DNA of 17,157 nucleotides from Bacteroidaceae bacterium (lineage in GTDB: Bacteria; Bacteroidota; Bacteroidia; Bacteroidales; Bacteroidaceae), in the NCBI GenBank assembly GCA_016302435.1, contig JAEDNQ010000028.1, forward strand, positions 1 to 17,157, given 5' to 3'. Positions 6,196-14,182 of the stretch are shown piece by piece. The translations under genes and the position numbers were made by a program. The first letter of the stretch is position 1; each line of letters begins with the position of its first letter. The notes below the pieces were generated by a model that was given only the letters and a program-made list of their open reading frames with translations, had not been told where the DNA came from and ran no database searches.

Positions 6196-8043
6196 ATGAG
6201 AAAGCACAGATACGAATACCGCAAATACACCATCGGAGGCATAGCACTCATCATAGTGCTCTGCTACATCGTCCGTCTCGCTTTCCTCCAGCTGTCCGAC
6301 GGAGAGTACAAGACCAAGGCTGACAGCAACGCATTCCTCAACAACGTCATCTTCCCCACCCGAGGAGTCATCTACGACCGAAACGGCGAACTCCTCGTCT
6401 TCAACCAGCCGGCATACGACATCATGGTCGTGATGAGAGAAGTGGAAGACCTCGACACTCTCGACTTCTGCCAAACTATCAACATATCAAAGGAAGAGTT
6501 TGACACACGCATGGCCACCATAAAAGACCGCAACAAAAATCCCGGCTACTCCACCTACACACAGCAACTCTTCATCTCACAGATACCAGCACAAGAGTAC
6601 AGCATCCTACAAGAGAAACTCTTCCGCTACCGTGGCTTCTACGTCAGAGAGCGCACCATCCGACGCTACGCCACCGACCATTGCGCACACGTCCTCGGCG
6701 ACGTGGCAGAAGTCTCACCCAAAGACGTGGAGCGAGACAGCTACTACGAACCAGGCGACTACATAGGCAAACAAGGCGTCGAACGCAGCTACGAAACCGA
6801 ACTCAGAGGAGTAAAAGGCGTAGAGATACTGCTACGCGACGCAAGAGGCCGCATACAGGGACACTACCAAAACGGCGAACACGACCGACGACCCATACCA
6901 GGCAAAGACCTCACCCTCTCCATCGACGCCAAGCTCCAAGCCCTCGGCGAGAGACTCATGGAAGGAAAGATGGGTGCCATCGTCGCCATAGAGCCCAGCA
7001 CAGGGGAAGTGCTCTGCATGGTCAGCTCGCCAAGCTACGACCCACACCGCATGGAAGGAAAACAGCGAGGCAAGCAGATGATGGAGATGCAGCGCGACCC
7101 CATGAAACCCATGCTCAACCGAGCGCTCTCCGGCACCTACCCACCTGGTTCCACCTTCAAGACCTCACAAGGACTAACCTTCCTGCAAGAAGGAATCATC
7201 ACCCCGTCCACACCCTTCCCCTGCGCCCACGGATTCCGCTTCGGCCGCCTCAAGCTCGGATGCCACTCCCACGGCTCCCCTCTGCCGCTCGAACCAGCCA
7301 TAGCCACCTCATGCAACGCCTACTTCTGCTGGGGACTATACCACATGCTGGGCAACCGCAAGCAATACCGCACCACACAAGAAGCCATGACCACATGGAA
7401 AGACTACATGGTGTCCATGGGATTCGGCTACCGACTCGGCATCGACCTGCCAGGAGAAGCACGAGGCATGATTCCCAACGCAGAATACTACGACCGCAGA
7501 TTGGGCAAATCATGGTCAGCCCTCACCGTCATCTCTATCTCCATCGGACAAGGAGAAGTCACTCTCACACCTCTACAGATAGCCAATCTCGGAGCCACCA
7601 TAGCCAACCGAGGCTACTACATCACACCCCACATCGTCAAGCACATCCAAGACGGCGACATTGCCGACAGCCTCAAGACTAAACACTACACTAAAGTAGA
7701 CAAGCAAAACTACGAATACATCGTCTCAGGCATGAGGCGAGCCGTGACAGGAGGCACATGCCGAGCAGCCAACAGCCTGCAATACGAAGTGTGCGGGAAG
7801 ACAGGTACAGCACAAAACAGAGGCCATGACCACTCCGTCTTCATGGGATTCGCACCAATGGACTCCCCAAAGATAGCCATAGCTGTATATGTCGAGAACG
7901 GCGGATTCGGAGCTACATACGGAGTACCCATCGGAGCTCTCATGATGGAACAATACATCAACGGACACCTCTCCGAAGCAAGCGAGAAAAAAGCCGAATC
8001 TTTCCAAAGCCGCTCCATCAACTACGGCACACGAGAACGATAG
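6196..8043 (+). CDS. mrdA: Penicillin-binding protein 2 (elongasome transpeptidase)
   Basis: 615 aa from the ATG at 6196. One membrane helix lies at about 12-32, then the pedestal domain beginning RGVIYDRNGELL (about 57-68), and a transpeptidase domain with all three active-site motifs: S319-T-F-K322, S372-C-N374 and K535-T-G537. PBP2 crosslinks peptidoglycan strands made by RodA during side-wall growth. A cluster of Cys and His (C343, C356, H357, H359, plus C373) sits between the first two motifs, where E. coli PBP2 has a zinc site. An in-frame ATG at 6085 would add 37 residues, but that segment reads through the repeat and is low in conserved character; 6196 starts with MRKHRYEYRKY right before the helix and is preferred. 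The spacer from mreD is 138 bp and contains no other gene. Confidence 0.95.
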   Translation: MRKHRYEYRKYTIGGIALIIVLCYIVRLAFLQLSDGEYKTKADSNAFLNNVIFPTRGVIYDRNGELLVFNQPAYDIMVVMREVEDLDTLDFCQTINISKEEFDTRMATIKDRNKNPGYSTYTQQLFISQIPAQEYSILQEKLFRYRGFYVRERTIRRYATDHCAHVLGDVAEVSPKDVERDSYYEPGDYIGKQGVERSYETELRGVKGVEILLRDARGRIQGHYQNGEHDRRPIPGKDLTLSIDAKLQALGERLMEGKMGAIVAIEPSTGEVLCMVSSPSYDPHRMEGKQRGKQMMEMQRDPMKPMLNRALSGTYPPGSTFKTSQGLTFLQEGIITPSTPFPCAHGFRFGRLKLGCHSHGSPLPLEPAIATSCNAYFCWGLYHMLGNRKQYRTTQEAMTTWKDYMVSMGFGYRLGIDLPGEARGMIPNAEYYDRRLGKSWSALTVISISIGQGEVTLTPLQIANLGATIANRGYYITPHIVKHIQDGDIADSLKTKHYTKVDKQNYEYIVSGMRRAVTGGTCRAANSLQYEVCGKTGTAQNRGHDHSVFMGFAPMDSPKIAIAVYVENGGFGATYGVPIGALMMEQYINGHLSEASEKKAESFQSRSINYGTRER

Positions 8044-8078
8044 ACACTTCCACGCCCCCATTCTGACGCATCACACAC

Positions 8079-8138
8079 ATCGATACTCACATCGATTCAC
8101 ACATCGATACACACATCGATACACACATCGATACACAC
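8079..8138. repeat. 12-bp tandem array, five copies of ATCGATACACAC
   Basis: Palindromic ATCGAT occurs at 8079, 8091, 8103, 8115 and 8127, exactly 12 bp apart. Units 3-5 are identical; unit 1 has ACTCAC and unit 2 TCACAC in the variable half. The array fills the middle of the 148-bp spacer between mrdA and rodA. Confidence 0.95.
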
Positions 8139-8191
8139 ACACGAAAACAATAACCGTCCCACCCCTTCAGGCATCAAAAAAATCACACCAC

Positions 8192-9658
8192 ATGGAACAA
8201 GAACGAGGAACCAAAGGCATATTCATGAGCATAGACTGGATTACCATCAGCCTCTATATCATACTGATAATATGGGGGTGGTTCAGTGTGTGCGGAGCCT
8301 GCTACGACTTCAACAACCCCGACCTCTTCGCCTGGTCCACCAACTCAGGCAAGCAAATCGTCTGGGCAGGCACATCCATCGTCCTTGCCACAGTGCTCAT
8401 GCTCATAGAAAAACGCTTCTACGACACCTCAGCCTACATCATCTACGGCTTCATGATGCTACTACTCCTCGTCACAATCTTTGTCGCCCCCGACACCAAA
8501 GGCTCACGCTCATGGCTCCCCATCGGGTCGTCCATCAAGCTCCAGCCAGCCGAGTTCGCCAAGTTTGCCGTCGCACTGGCCTTAGGAAAACTCATGGACC
8601 GCTACGGCTACAACATCCACAAGACAAGGGACATAGCCATAGCCATAGCCATGATCCTCTTTCCCATGCTCCTCATCATCTGCCAGAAAGAGACAGGCTC
8701 AGCCCTCGTCTACCTCGCCTTCTTCCTCGTGCTCTACAGAGAAGGCATGACTGGCTCACTACTCTTCTGCGGATTCGCCAGCGTCATATACTTCGTCGTA
8801 GGCATGAAATTCAGCGACGACTACTTCCTCTCCATGCCCGTCTCCATAGGAGAGTTCACCGTCCTCCTCCTTGCCATAATCTTCACCATCGGCATGGTAT
8901 GGGTATACTGCCGCAACACCATGGCGGTGCGCATCATGGCCCTCACAGCCACAGCCACCATCACACTCTCCCTGCTCTTCTCCGCCTACGTCATACCCTT
9001 CGACGTCTGCCACATCATGCTCGGACTCTGCATACTCATGATACTCTACATCCTCGGACTGGCATTCCACACCCACCTCCTGCGCTACCTCCTCATAGCC
9101 CTCTTCGGCATCCTCTCCACCTCCCTCTTCTACGTCAGCAACACACTCTTCGAACACCTCGCCGACCACCAGCGCACACGCATCGAAGTGCTCCTCGGCA
9201 AAAAAGACGACCCACGCGGAGCAGGCTACAACGTCAACCAAGCCAAGATAGCCATCGGCTCAGGCGGACTGACAGGCAAAGGATTTCTCAACGGCACACA
9301 AACAAAACTCAAATACGTGCCCGAACAGCACACCGACTTCATCTACTGCACCGTAGGAGAAGAAGAAGGCTTCATCGGCTCAACAGGAGTGCTCATCATC
9401 TACCTGCTCTTCATCTGGCGACTCATAGCCGTAGCCGAACGCCAACCCGACACCATGGGGCGAGTCTACGGCTACAGCGTCCTGTGCATCTTCCTTTTCC
9501 ATCTATTCATCAACGTCGGCATGGTCCTCGGACTCACCCCCGTCATAGGCATACCCCTGCCCTTCTTCAGCTACGGAGGCTCATCACTGTGGGGATTCAC
9601 CATCCTTCTCTTCATCCTCCTGCGCATCGATGCAGAGCGAAACTTGAAAAGGCACTGA
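8192..9658 (+). CDS. rodA: Peptidoglycan glycosyltransferase RodA (SEDS family)
   Basis: 488 aa and about ten or more membrane helices. RodA polymerises lipid II into glycan strands as partner of PBP2. Family signatures are RSWLPIGSSIKLQPAEFAK (about 106-124), CQKETGSALV (about 164-173), the extracellular loop GYNVNQAKIAIGSGGLTGKG then VPEQHTDFIY with Asp382 at the catalytic position, and the terminal GIPLPFFSYGGSS (453-465). It is about 120 residues longer than E. coli RodA; the extra sequence is mainly hydrophobic and lies at about 190-310. From memory this long form is usual in Bacteroidales. The ATG at 8192 gives a short basic N-terminal tail; the in-frame ATG at 8225 (MSIDWITISLY) is a plausible alternative. 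It follows mrdA after the repeat-bearing spacer. Confidence 0.95.
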   Translation: MEQERGTKGIFMSIDWITISLYIILIIWGWFSVCGACYDFNNPDLFAWSTNSGKQIVWAGTSIVLATVLMLIEKRFYDTSAYIIYGFMMLLLLVTIFVAPDTKGSRSWLPIGSSIKLQPAEFAKFAVALALGKLMDRYGYNIHKTRDIAIAIAMILFPMLLIICQKETGSALVYLAFFLVLYREGMTGSLLFCGFASVIYFVVGMKFSDDYFLSMPVSIGEFTVLLLAIIFTIGMVWVYCRNTMAVRIMALTATATITLSLLFSAYVIPFDVCHIMLGLCILMILYILGLAFHTHLLRYLLIALFGILSTSLFYVSNTLFEHLADHQRTRIEVLLGKKDDPRGAGYNVNQAKIAIGSGGLTGKGFLNGTQTKLKYVPEQHTDFIYCTVGEEEGFIGSTGVLIIYLLFIWRLIAVAERQPDTMGRVYGYSVLCIFLFHLFINVGMVLGLTPVIGIPLPFFSYGGSSLWGFTILLFILLRIDAERNLKRH

Positions 9659-9791
9659 CACACCCAATGAGTAGTCCATGCTTAAACAAAACACATTGAC
9701 ACATCCTCAAAATAAAGTCACGTCAACACACCACAGAACGATATAAAGGCAATAAAGCCCTACAATTATTCATTTTTTGTTTTAACAACAC

Positions 9792-10622
9792 ATGTATTAC
9801 AAACAACGATTCAACAAGGCAGAAGTGCTCCGATGGTCACAATTCTCGCGCCACGGCGACGCCATCTTTCTCACACTGAAGAGAGAGGTACTCGTCGGCG
9901 TCCTCAGCGTTGCCACCCTCACAGCAGCCTGTCCCGACTCGTCAGCCGCTCGCATGTCAACAGCCTCCAGCTCCCCACATGCAGCCGACGAAGACAGCCT
10001 GCAAGCCTCTGCCCTCGAAGACAGCAGTCCTATCGACATCAGCTGCCTCGAGACAGGCGACTTACTCTTCAACGTAGTAAGTCCCACACGCGACGGTGTC
10101 GCCGCCGCGATAGTAGATGTGACTGAAGGCTACGACCTTCAGCGAGTTTCCCATGTAGCTATCGTTTGTATAGAAGCTGATGGCACCATTTTTGCTCTCG
10201 AAGCGTCATCAGCCCACGGCGTATGGCTCACTCCCATCGACTCTTTTTTAGTGCACAGCGACCACAGCCCACAGGGCTTGCCGCTCGTCCTCGTCGGAAG
10301 GCTCAAAGACCAGTCCTCCGCCGCTGCCTCCGTGTCCAAAGCCAAGGAGTACATCGGTCGCCCATACGACCATCAGTACCTGCCAGGTGACTCCGCGCTC
10401 TACTGCAGCGAACTGGTCCACTACAGCTACACCACCTCTGACGGCACCCCCATCTTTCCCCAGCAGCCCATGTCCTTCCACGACAAGAGCGGACAAGTCA
10501 CCCCCTTCTGGGTCAACTACTACCGCCGCTGGAACATGAAAGTGCCAGAAGGATGGCCAGGCACCAATCCTGGAGCACTCAGCAAGAGCCATGCGATTGA
10601 CATCATAGGCCGCTTTTTCTGA
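9792..10622 (+). CDS. YiiX-like (permuted NlpC/P60, papain-fold) hydrolase with an unusual leader
   Basis: 276 aa. Residues 85-245 carry the pattern of the YiiX/YebB-like circularly permuted papain-fold hydrolases: LETGDLLFNV (86-95), SHVAIV with His121, FALEA with Glu137, IGRPYDHQY (188-196) and YCSELVHYSY with Cys205, the expected His-Glu-Cys set. Relatives are thought to hydrolyse amide or ester bonds, some in the cell wall, but the substrate is not known here. The N-terminus is odd: about 31 polar, charged residues (MYYKQRFNKAEV...) precede REVLVGVLSVATLTAAC, a hydrophobic stretch that could be a signal peptide or a lipobox with Cys47. A low-complexity Ser/Ala linker (48-80) follows. The gene sits 133 bp after rodA and 197 bp before a TonB-dependent receptor. 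I see no clear promoter box in the preceding spacer, so read-through from rodA is possible. Confidence 0.75.
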   Translation: MYYKQRFNKAEVLRWSQFSRHGDAIFLTLKREVLVGVLSVATLTAACPDSSAARMSTASSSPHAADEDSLQASALEDSSPIDISCLETGDLLFNVVSPTRDGVAAAIVDVTEGYDLQRVSHVAIVCIEADGTIFALEASSAHGVWLTPIDSFLVHSDHSPQGLPLVLVGRLKDQSSAAASVSKAKEYIGRPYDHQYLPGDSALYCSELVHYSYTTSDGTPIFPQQPMSFHDKSGQVTPFWVNYYRRWNMKVPEGWPGTNPGALSKSHAIDIIGRFF

Positions 10623-10673
10623 ACAAGAGCACCCCAAGCGAGAAATGCCCGCCTTGTCCACAGACAAAGCCAA

Positions 10674-10778
10674 GCTTCCCAAGCTCGCCATCCACGCTGC
10701 TCTGTTCAGCCTTTCGGGCTTCCCAAGCCCGCCATCCAGGCTGCTCCGTTCAACCTTTCGGGCTTCCCAAGCCCGCCA
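10674..10778. repeat. 44-bp tandem repeat, about 2.4 copies, with hairpins
   Basis: Copy A 10674-10717, copy B 10718-10761 (40 of 44 bases identical to A), partial copy C 10762-10778 (identical to the start of B). The junctions form hairpins: CGGGCTT-CCC-AAGCCCG at 10715-10731 and again at 10759-10775. In copy A the equivalent is AGCTT-CCC-AAGCT (10673-10685), where the outer G-C pair is replaced by A-T. The array fills much of the 197-bp spacer before the receptor gene. Confidence 0.9.
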
Positions 10779-10819
10779 ACAAACAACAAACGTACACAAC
10801 TTTTAAACACACAACAAAC

Positions 10820-12742
10820 ATGAAGAAACTCACCCTTTTCGCCGCCATCCTCATGGCGACCACCCCCACATACTCACAAGACACCACCGTCATCAAGACC
10901 ATCGACCTCTCCGCCGCCGAAGTGACCGGCACACGCGCACCCCTGCCAGCCGACAAAGCCGTGCGCCTCGTCCAAGTCCTCGACCGACAAGCCATCCAAG
11001 CTTCAAGCGCCCAGTCCGTCAACGACCTGCTCAAGCAAGTAGCAGGAGTCGATGTCCGCCAGCGAGGAGCCTTCGGCATACAGACCGACATCAGCGTCAA
11101 CGGCGGCACAGAAGACCAGCTCACCGTCCTTATCAACGGCATCAACATCTCCAATCCCCACACAGGCCACCTCACCTTCGACCTCCCCGTCAACATCGAC
11201 GACATAGAGCGCATAGAAGTCATCGAAGGGGGAGCCAGCCGAGTATACGGATGCCAAGCCTTCTCAGGAGCCATCAACATCGTCACACGCACCGATAACG
11301 ACAACCACCTACAAGCACATGCCTACGGAGGCTCATACGGCACTGCAGGAGCCAACGCAGGCCTCACCCTCACCACCTCCGACTTCAACAACCGCCTCAG
11401 CGGAGGCTACGTGCGCAGCGACGGCGGCACCTACAACGACGACTTCAACAAAGCCAATGCCTACTGGCGAGGACGATACAGCAGCGACCACATCCAAGCC
11501 ACAATCCAAGCTGGACTCAGCACCATGAACTACGGAGCCAACACCTTCTACGGCACAGGCTCCGACTCACAGTATGAAGAAAACCGACGCTACCTCGTCA
11601 GCGCCAGCGCCGAATACAAAGGTCAAGTCAACATCCCCGTACAGCTCTACTGGAACCGCTCCCTCGACCACTACGTCTGGATGAGAGCCAACCCCGAAGC
11701 CTATCAGAACTTCCACCAGACCAACGTCTACGGAGCCAACGCCGGAGCCAACACCACATGGACCCTCGGCAAGACAGCCATCGGCATCGAACTCCGTCGC
11801 GAAAACATCCTCTCCACACGCCTCGGCAAAGAACTCCCCGAAGGTGAGCAGCACAAAGTGCCAGGCCACAACGCATACTACAAATACAAGGACGGACGCA
11901 CCAACCTCGGCCTCTATCTCGAACACAACATCCTCATCGACAATGCCACCATCTCCCTCGGCCTCCTCGCCAACGACAACACAGCCGTCACAGGAGGCAT
12001 GCGCCTCTACCCCGGCATCGACATCTCATGGCGACTCGGCCAGATGAAACTCTTCGCCTCCTTCAACCAGAGCCTGCGCACACCCACCTACACCGACCTC
12101 TACTACAACGGTCCGGGCCTCGAAGGCAACAGCCAGCTCAAACCCGAAAAGAGCACCGACTGGCACGTGGGAGCAACCTTCACAGCTGAAGGCTTCAACA
12201 CACAAGTCAAAGCCTTCTACCGCAAAGGCACAGACATGATCGACTGGGTCAAAAAGACAGGAGAGACCGTCTACACCACAGCCAACAGCGACATCGACAA
12301 CATAGGAGCCGAGATGCTCACCTCTGTCGACCTCGCCCGACTCCTCCCCTCCACCCCTCTCCGCCAACTCACACTCGGCTACTGCTACAACTTCAAACAC
12401 AGAGTCAACACCGAGCAGCAAGCCTCCTACGCATCGCGCCTCACCTTCTTGCGCCACAAGCTGACAGCCACCCTCCAGCACAACGTCTTCAGCCACCTCG
12501 ACGCACAGTGGAACCTCACACTCAAAAACCGCCACGGAGAGTTCGACAACGCCAAGACTGGCCAGACACAGAAGTACGGCACTTTCGCCACACTCGACCT
12601 CAAGCTCACCTGGACACGCCCACACTACAGCCTCTACCTGCAGGCCAACAACCTCACCGACTACGCCTACTACGACTTCGCCAACATCCAGCAGCCAGGA
12701 CTATGGTTCATGGGAGGACTAAAACTCAACCTCGGCCTCTGA
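10820..12742 (+). CDS. BtuB-like TonB-dependent outer-membrane receptor
   Basis: 640 aa, a usual size for the smaller cobalamin/iron-type receptors and shorter than SusC proteins. A signal peptide at 1-20 ends TYSQ. The plug domain (about 31-158) has EVTGTRAPLP, which may double as the TonB box region, then QSVNDLLKQVAGVDVRQRG, a segment with DISVNGGTEDQLTVLINGIN, and IERIEVIEGGASRVYG with AFSGAINIVTR. The rest (160-640) is a beta-barrel rich in alternating aromatic and polar residues, ending in a strand with FMGGLKLNLGL. No SusD partner, binding protein, ABC transporter or cobalamin riboswitch is visible nearby, so the ligand cannot be assigned. The gene follows the YiiX-like gene across the 44-bp repeat array. 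Confidence 0.9.
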   Translation: MKKLTLFAAILMATTPTYSQDTTVIKTIDLSAAEVTGTRAPLPADKAVRLVQVLDRQAIQASSAQSVNDLLKQVAGVDVRQRGAFGIQTDISVNGGTEDQLTVLINGINISNPHTGHLTFDLPVNIDDIERIEVIEGGASRVYGCQAFSGAINIVTRTDNDNHLQAHAYGGSYGTAGANAGLTLTTSDFNNRLSGGYVRSDGGTYNDDFNKANAYWRGRYSSDHIQATIQAGLSTMNYGANTFYGTGSDSQYEENRRYLVSASAEYKGQVNIPVQLYWNRSLDHYVWMRANPEAYQNFHQTNVYGANAGANTTWTLGKTAIGIELRRENILSTRLGKELPEGEQHKVPGHNAYYKYKDGRTNLGLYLEHNILIDNATISLGLLANDNTAVTGGMRLYPGIDISWRLGQMKLFASFNQSLRTPTYTDLYYNGPGLEGNSQLKPEKSTDWHVGATFTAEGFNTQVKAFYRKGTDMIDWVKKTGETVYTTANSDIDNIGAEMLTSVDLARLLPSTPLRQLTLGYCYNFKHRVNTEQQASYASRLTFLRHKLTATLQHNVFSHLDAQWNLTLKNRHGEFDNAKTGQTQKYGTFATLDLKLTWTRPHYSLYLQANNLTDYAYYDFANIQQPGLWFMGGLKLNLGL

Positions 12743-12825
12743 GCCCCTCTCTCCTATCAAACCGCAAGAGACCATACAGACATACAAAGTCTGACACATA
12801 AACAGGCGAAATATGTCCTATATGT

Positions 12826-12859
12826 ACAGAAAGAATATCTGAAAGGATATTCTTTCTGT
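12826..12859. other. Perfect 14-bp inverted repeat (terminator or operator)
   Basis: ACAGAAAGAATATC (12826-12839) and its exact complement (12846-12859) flank a 6-base loop TGAAAG. It lies 83 bp after the receptor stop and 32 bp before the -7 box of the amidase promoter. There is no T-tract on either side, so it is not a standard intrinsic terminator; termination, transcript protection or operator function are all possible. Confidence 0.8.
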
Positions 12860-12863
12860 TGCT

Positions 12864-12898
12864 TTACACATAAGTTACACCAAAAATTCGTACCTTTG
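12864..12898 (+). promoter_or_regulatory. Promoter of the amidase-mlaD unit
   Basis: TACCTTTG at 12891-12898 fits the Bacteroidetes -7 box TAnnTTTG; transcription would start near 12904-12907, leaving a leader of only about 10 nt before the ATG at 12917. No TTTG stands at the proper -33 distance. Two TTACAC copies (12864-12869, 12875-12880), one helical turn apart, occupy that place instead and could be a binding site. Confidence 0.6.
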
Positions 12899-12916
12899 CA
12901 CATATTTCAGCACTCC

Positions 12917-14074
12917 ATGAATAAGATATTACACATTATTATATTTATAGGCACACTGCTCATCCCCCTTCCCCTGACAGCAGACGAGCCCCCAGCCCCC
13001 ACAGCCGACGGCGGACGCTTCACCGTCGTCCTCGATGCAGGCCACGGCGGAAAAGACCCCGGCACCATCGGTTCCGTGCGCTCCCATCGCGAAAAAGACA
13101 TCGCATTCAACATCACAATGGAAACCGGACGCATGCTCCAGCGCCACCACCCCGAGATACGAGTCGTCTACACACGCTCCACCGACACCTTCGTCGAACT
13201 CGGACGCCGAGCCGAGATAGCCAACAAAGCCAAAGCAGACCTCTTCGTCTCCATCCACGTCAACTCACTGCCCAAAGGCTCCAAACAAGCCTACGGCGTG
13301 CAGTCATACACACTCAGCCTCAAGACAGCAGAGACAAACCTCGAAGTAGAGAAACGAGAAAACTCCGTCATAGCACTCGAAGGCGAAGCAGCAAAAAAAT
13401 ATAACTACAACATGTCGGCAGAGAGCAACATCATGTTCGAACTCATGCAAGACCACGACATGAAAGAAAGCGTAGCCTTCGCCCAGCTCGCACAAAACGA
13501 GATGGTCCGCACCGCACGCCGACGCGACATGGGAGTACGCCAAGCCAACCTCGCCGTACTCCGACTTACCTACATGCCCAGCGTGCTCCTCGAAGTAGGC
13601 TTCATGTCCACACCAGCCGAAGAACAATACCTCGTCTCCTCAGCCGGACAACGCCAACTCGCCAGCAGCATCTACAACGCCATCGTCAGATACGTCGCAC
13701 AGCGACAAGGCAACAAGGTCAACACCGCCACCCTTGCCTCACCCACAGCCGACGACACACCATCAGCAGCCGCTGACGACACACCCGAAGCCGACGACAC
13801 ACCAGCCGCCACACCATCCCGCCGCCAGCAGACACCAGCACAGCCGTCCACCACAGCCCCACGCACCGTCTACCGCATACAAGTGCTCTCTGGAGCCGTC
13901 AAACTCAAACCAGGCGACCGGCAATTCAAAGGACTCAAGTGCGACATGCACCAAACAGGCGGACGCTACATCTACACCTACGGCAAGGCAAACACTCTCA
14001 GCGAAGCCAAAAAACTACGCAAATCCATCCTGAGCAAATTCCCCGACGCCTTCATTGCCACCTTCAAGGAGTAG
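12917..14074 (+). CDS. N-acetylmuramoyl-L-alanine amidase (Amidase_3) with SPOR-like C-terminus
   Basis: 385 aa from the ATG at 12917. A signal peptide (MNKILHIIIFIGTLLIPLPLTA) sends it to the periplasm. The Amidase_3 domain (about 35-265) shows the zinc ligands His43 (LDAGHGG), Glu59 (REKD) and His114 (FVSIHVNS) and the catalytic Glu226 (LLEVGFMS), so it should cut the bond between MurNAc and the stem peptide during wall turnover or cell separation. A Pro/Ala/Thr linker with three ADDTP units (about 278-296) leads to a C-terminal SPOR-like domain (YRIQVLSG, about 319 to the end), which in other proteins binds denuded septal glycan. A TTG start at 12896 would lie inside the promoter box and is rejected. 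It precedes the MCE gene by 108 bp. Confidence 0.95.
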   Translation: MNKILHIIIFIGTLLIPLPLTADEPPAPTADGGRFTVVLDAGHGGKDPGTIGSVRSHREKDIAFNITMETGRMLQRHHPEIRVVYTRSTDTFVELGRRAEIANKAKADLFVSIHVNSLPKGSKQAYGVQSYTLSLKTAETNLEVEKRENSVIALEGEAAKKYNYNMSAESNIMFELMQDHDMKESVAFAQLAQNEMVRTARRRDMGVRQANLAVLRLTYMPSVLLEVGFMSTPAEEQYLVSSAGQRQLASSIYNAIVRYVAQRQGNKVNTATLASPTADDTPSAAADDTPEADDTPAATPSRRQQTPAQPSTTAPRTVYRIQVLSGAVKLKPGDRQFKGLKCDMHQTGGRYIYTYGKANTLSEAKKLRKSILSKFPDAFIATFKE

Positions 14075-14182
14075 CACACCACAAGCCCTCCACCTGAACA
14101 TCCCACACCAACACCACTTACTTCATACACACATACATCAGTAAAAGGAAAAAACCACACCCGTCAAATACATACACTCAAC

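Noticed and set aside
6681..7682. 333-aa open frame inside mrdA
   Set aside because: Same Arg/His/Thr-rich composition artefact; the PBP2 motifs lie in the other frame.
8079..8138. CRISPR array
   Set aside because: The units are 12 bp and directly abutting without unique spacers, and no cas gene is nearby.
8759..9241. 160-aa minus-strand frame within rodA
   Set aside because: Glu/Val/Asp/Ala/Gly-rich shadow of C-rich codons on the opposite strand, with no recognisable domain.
8272..9699. 475-aa open frame overlapping rodA in another + frame
   Set aside because: The translation is almost only R, H, T, P, S and L, as expected from an A/C-rich gene read out of frame. The RodA frame has clear family motifs across the same bases.
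12896..12916. TTG start of the amidase at 12896
   Set aside because: The TTG is the end of the -7 box TACCTTTG; the ATG at 12917 begins a normal signal peptide.
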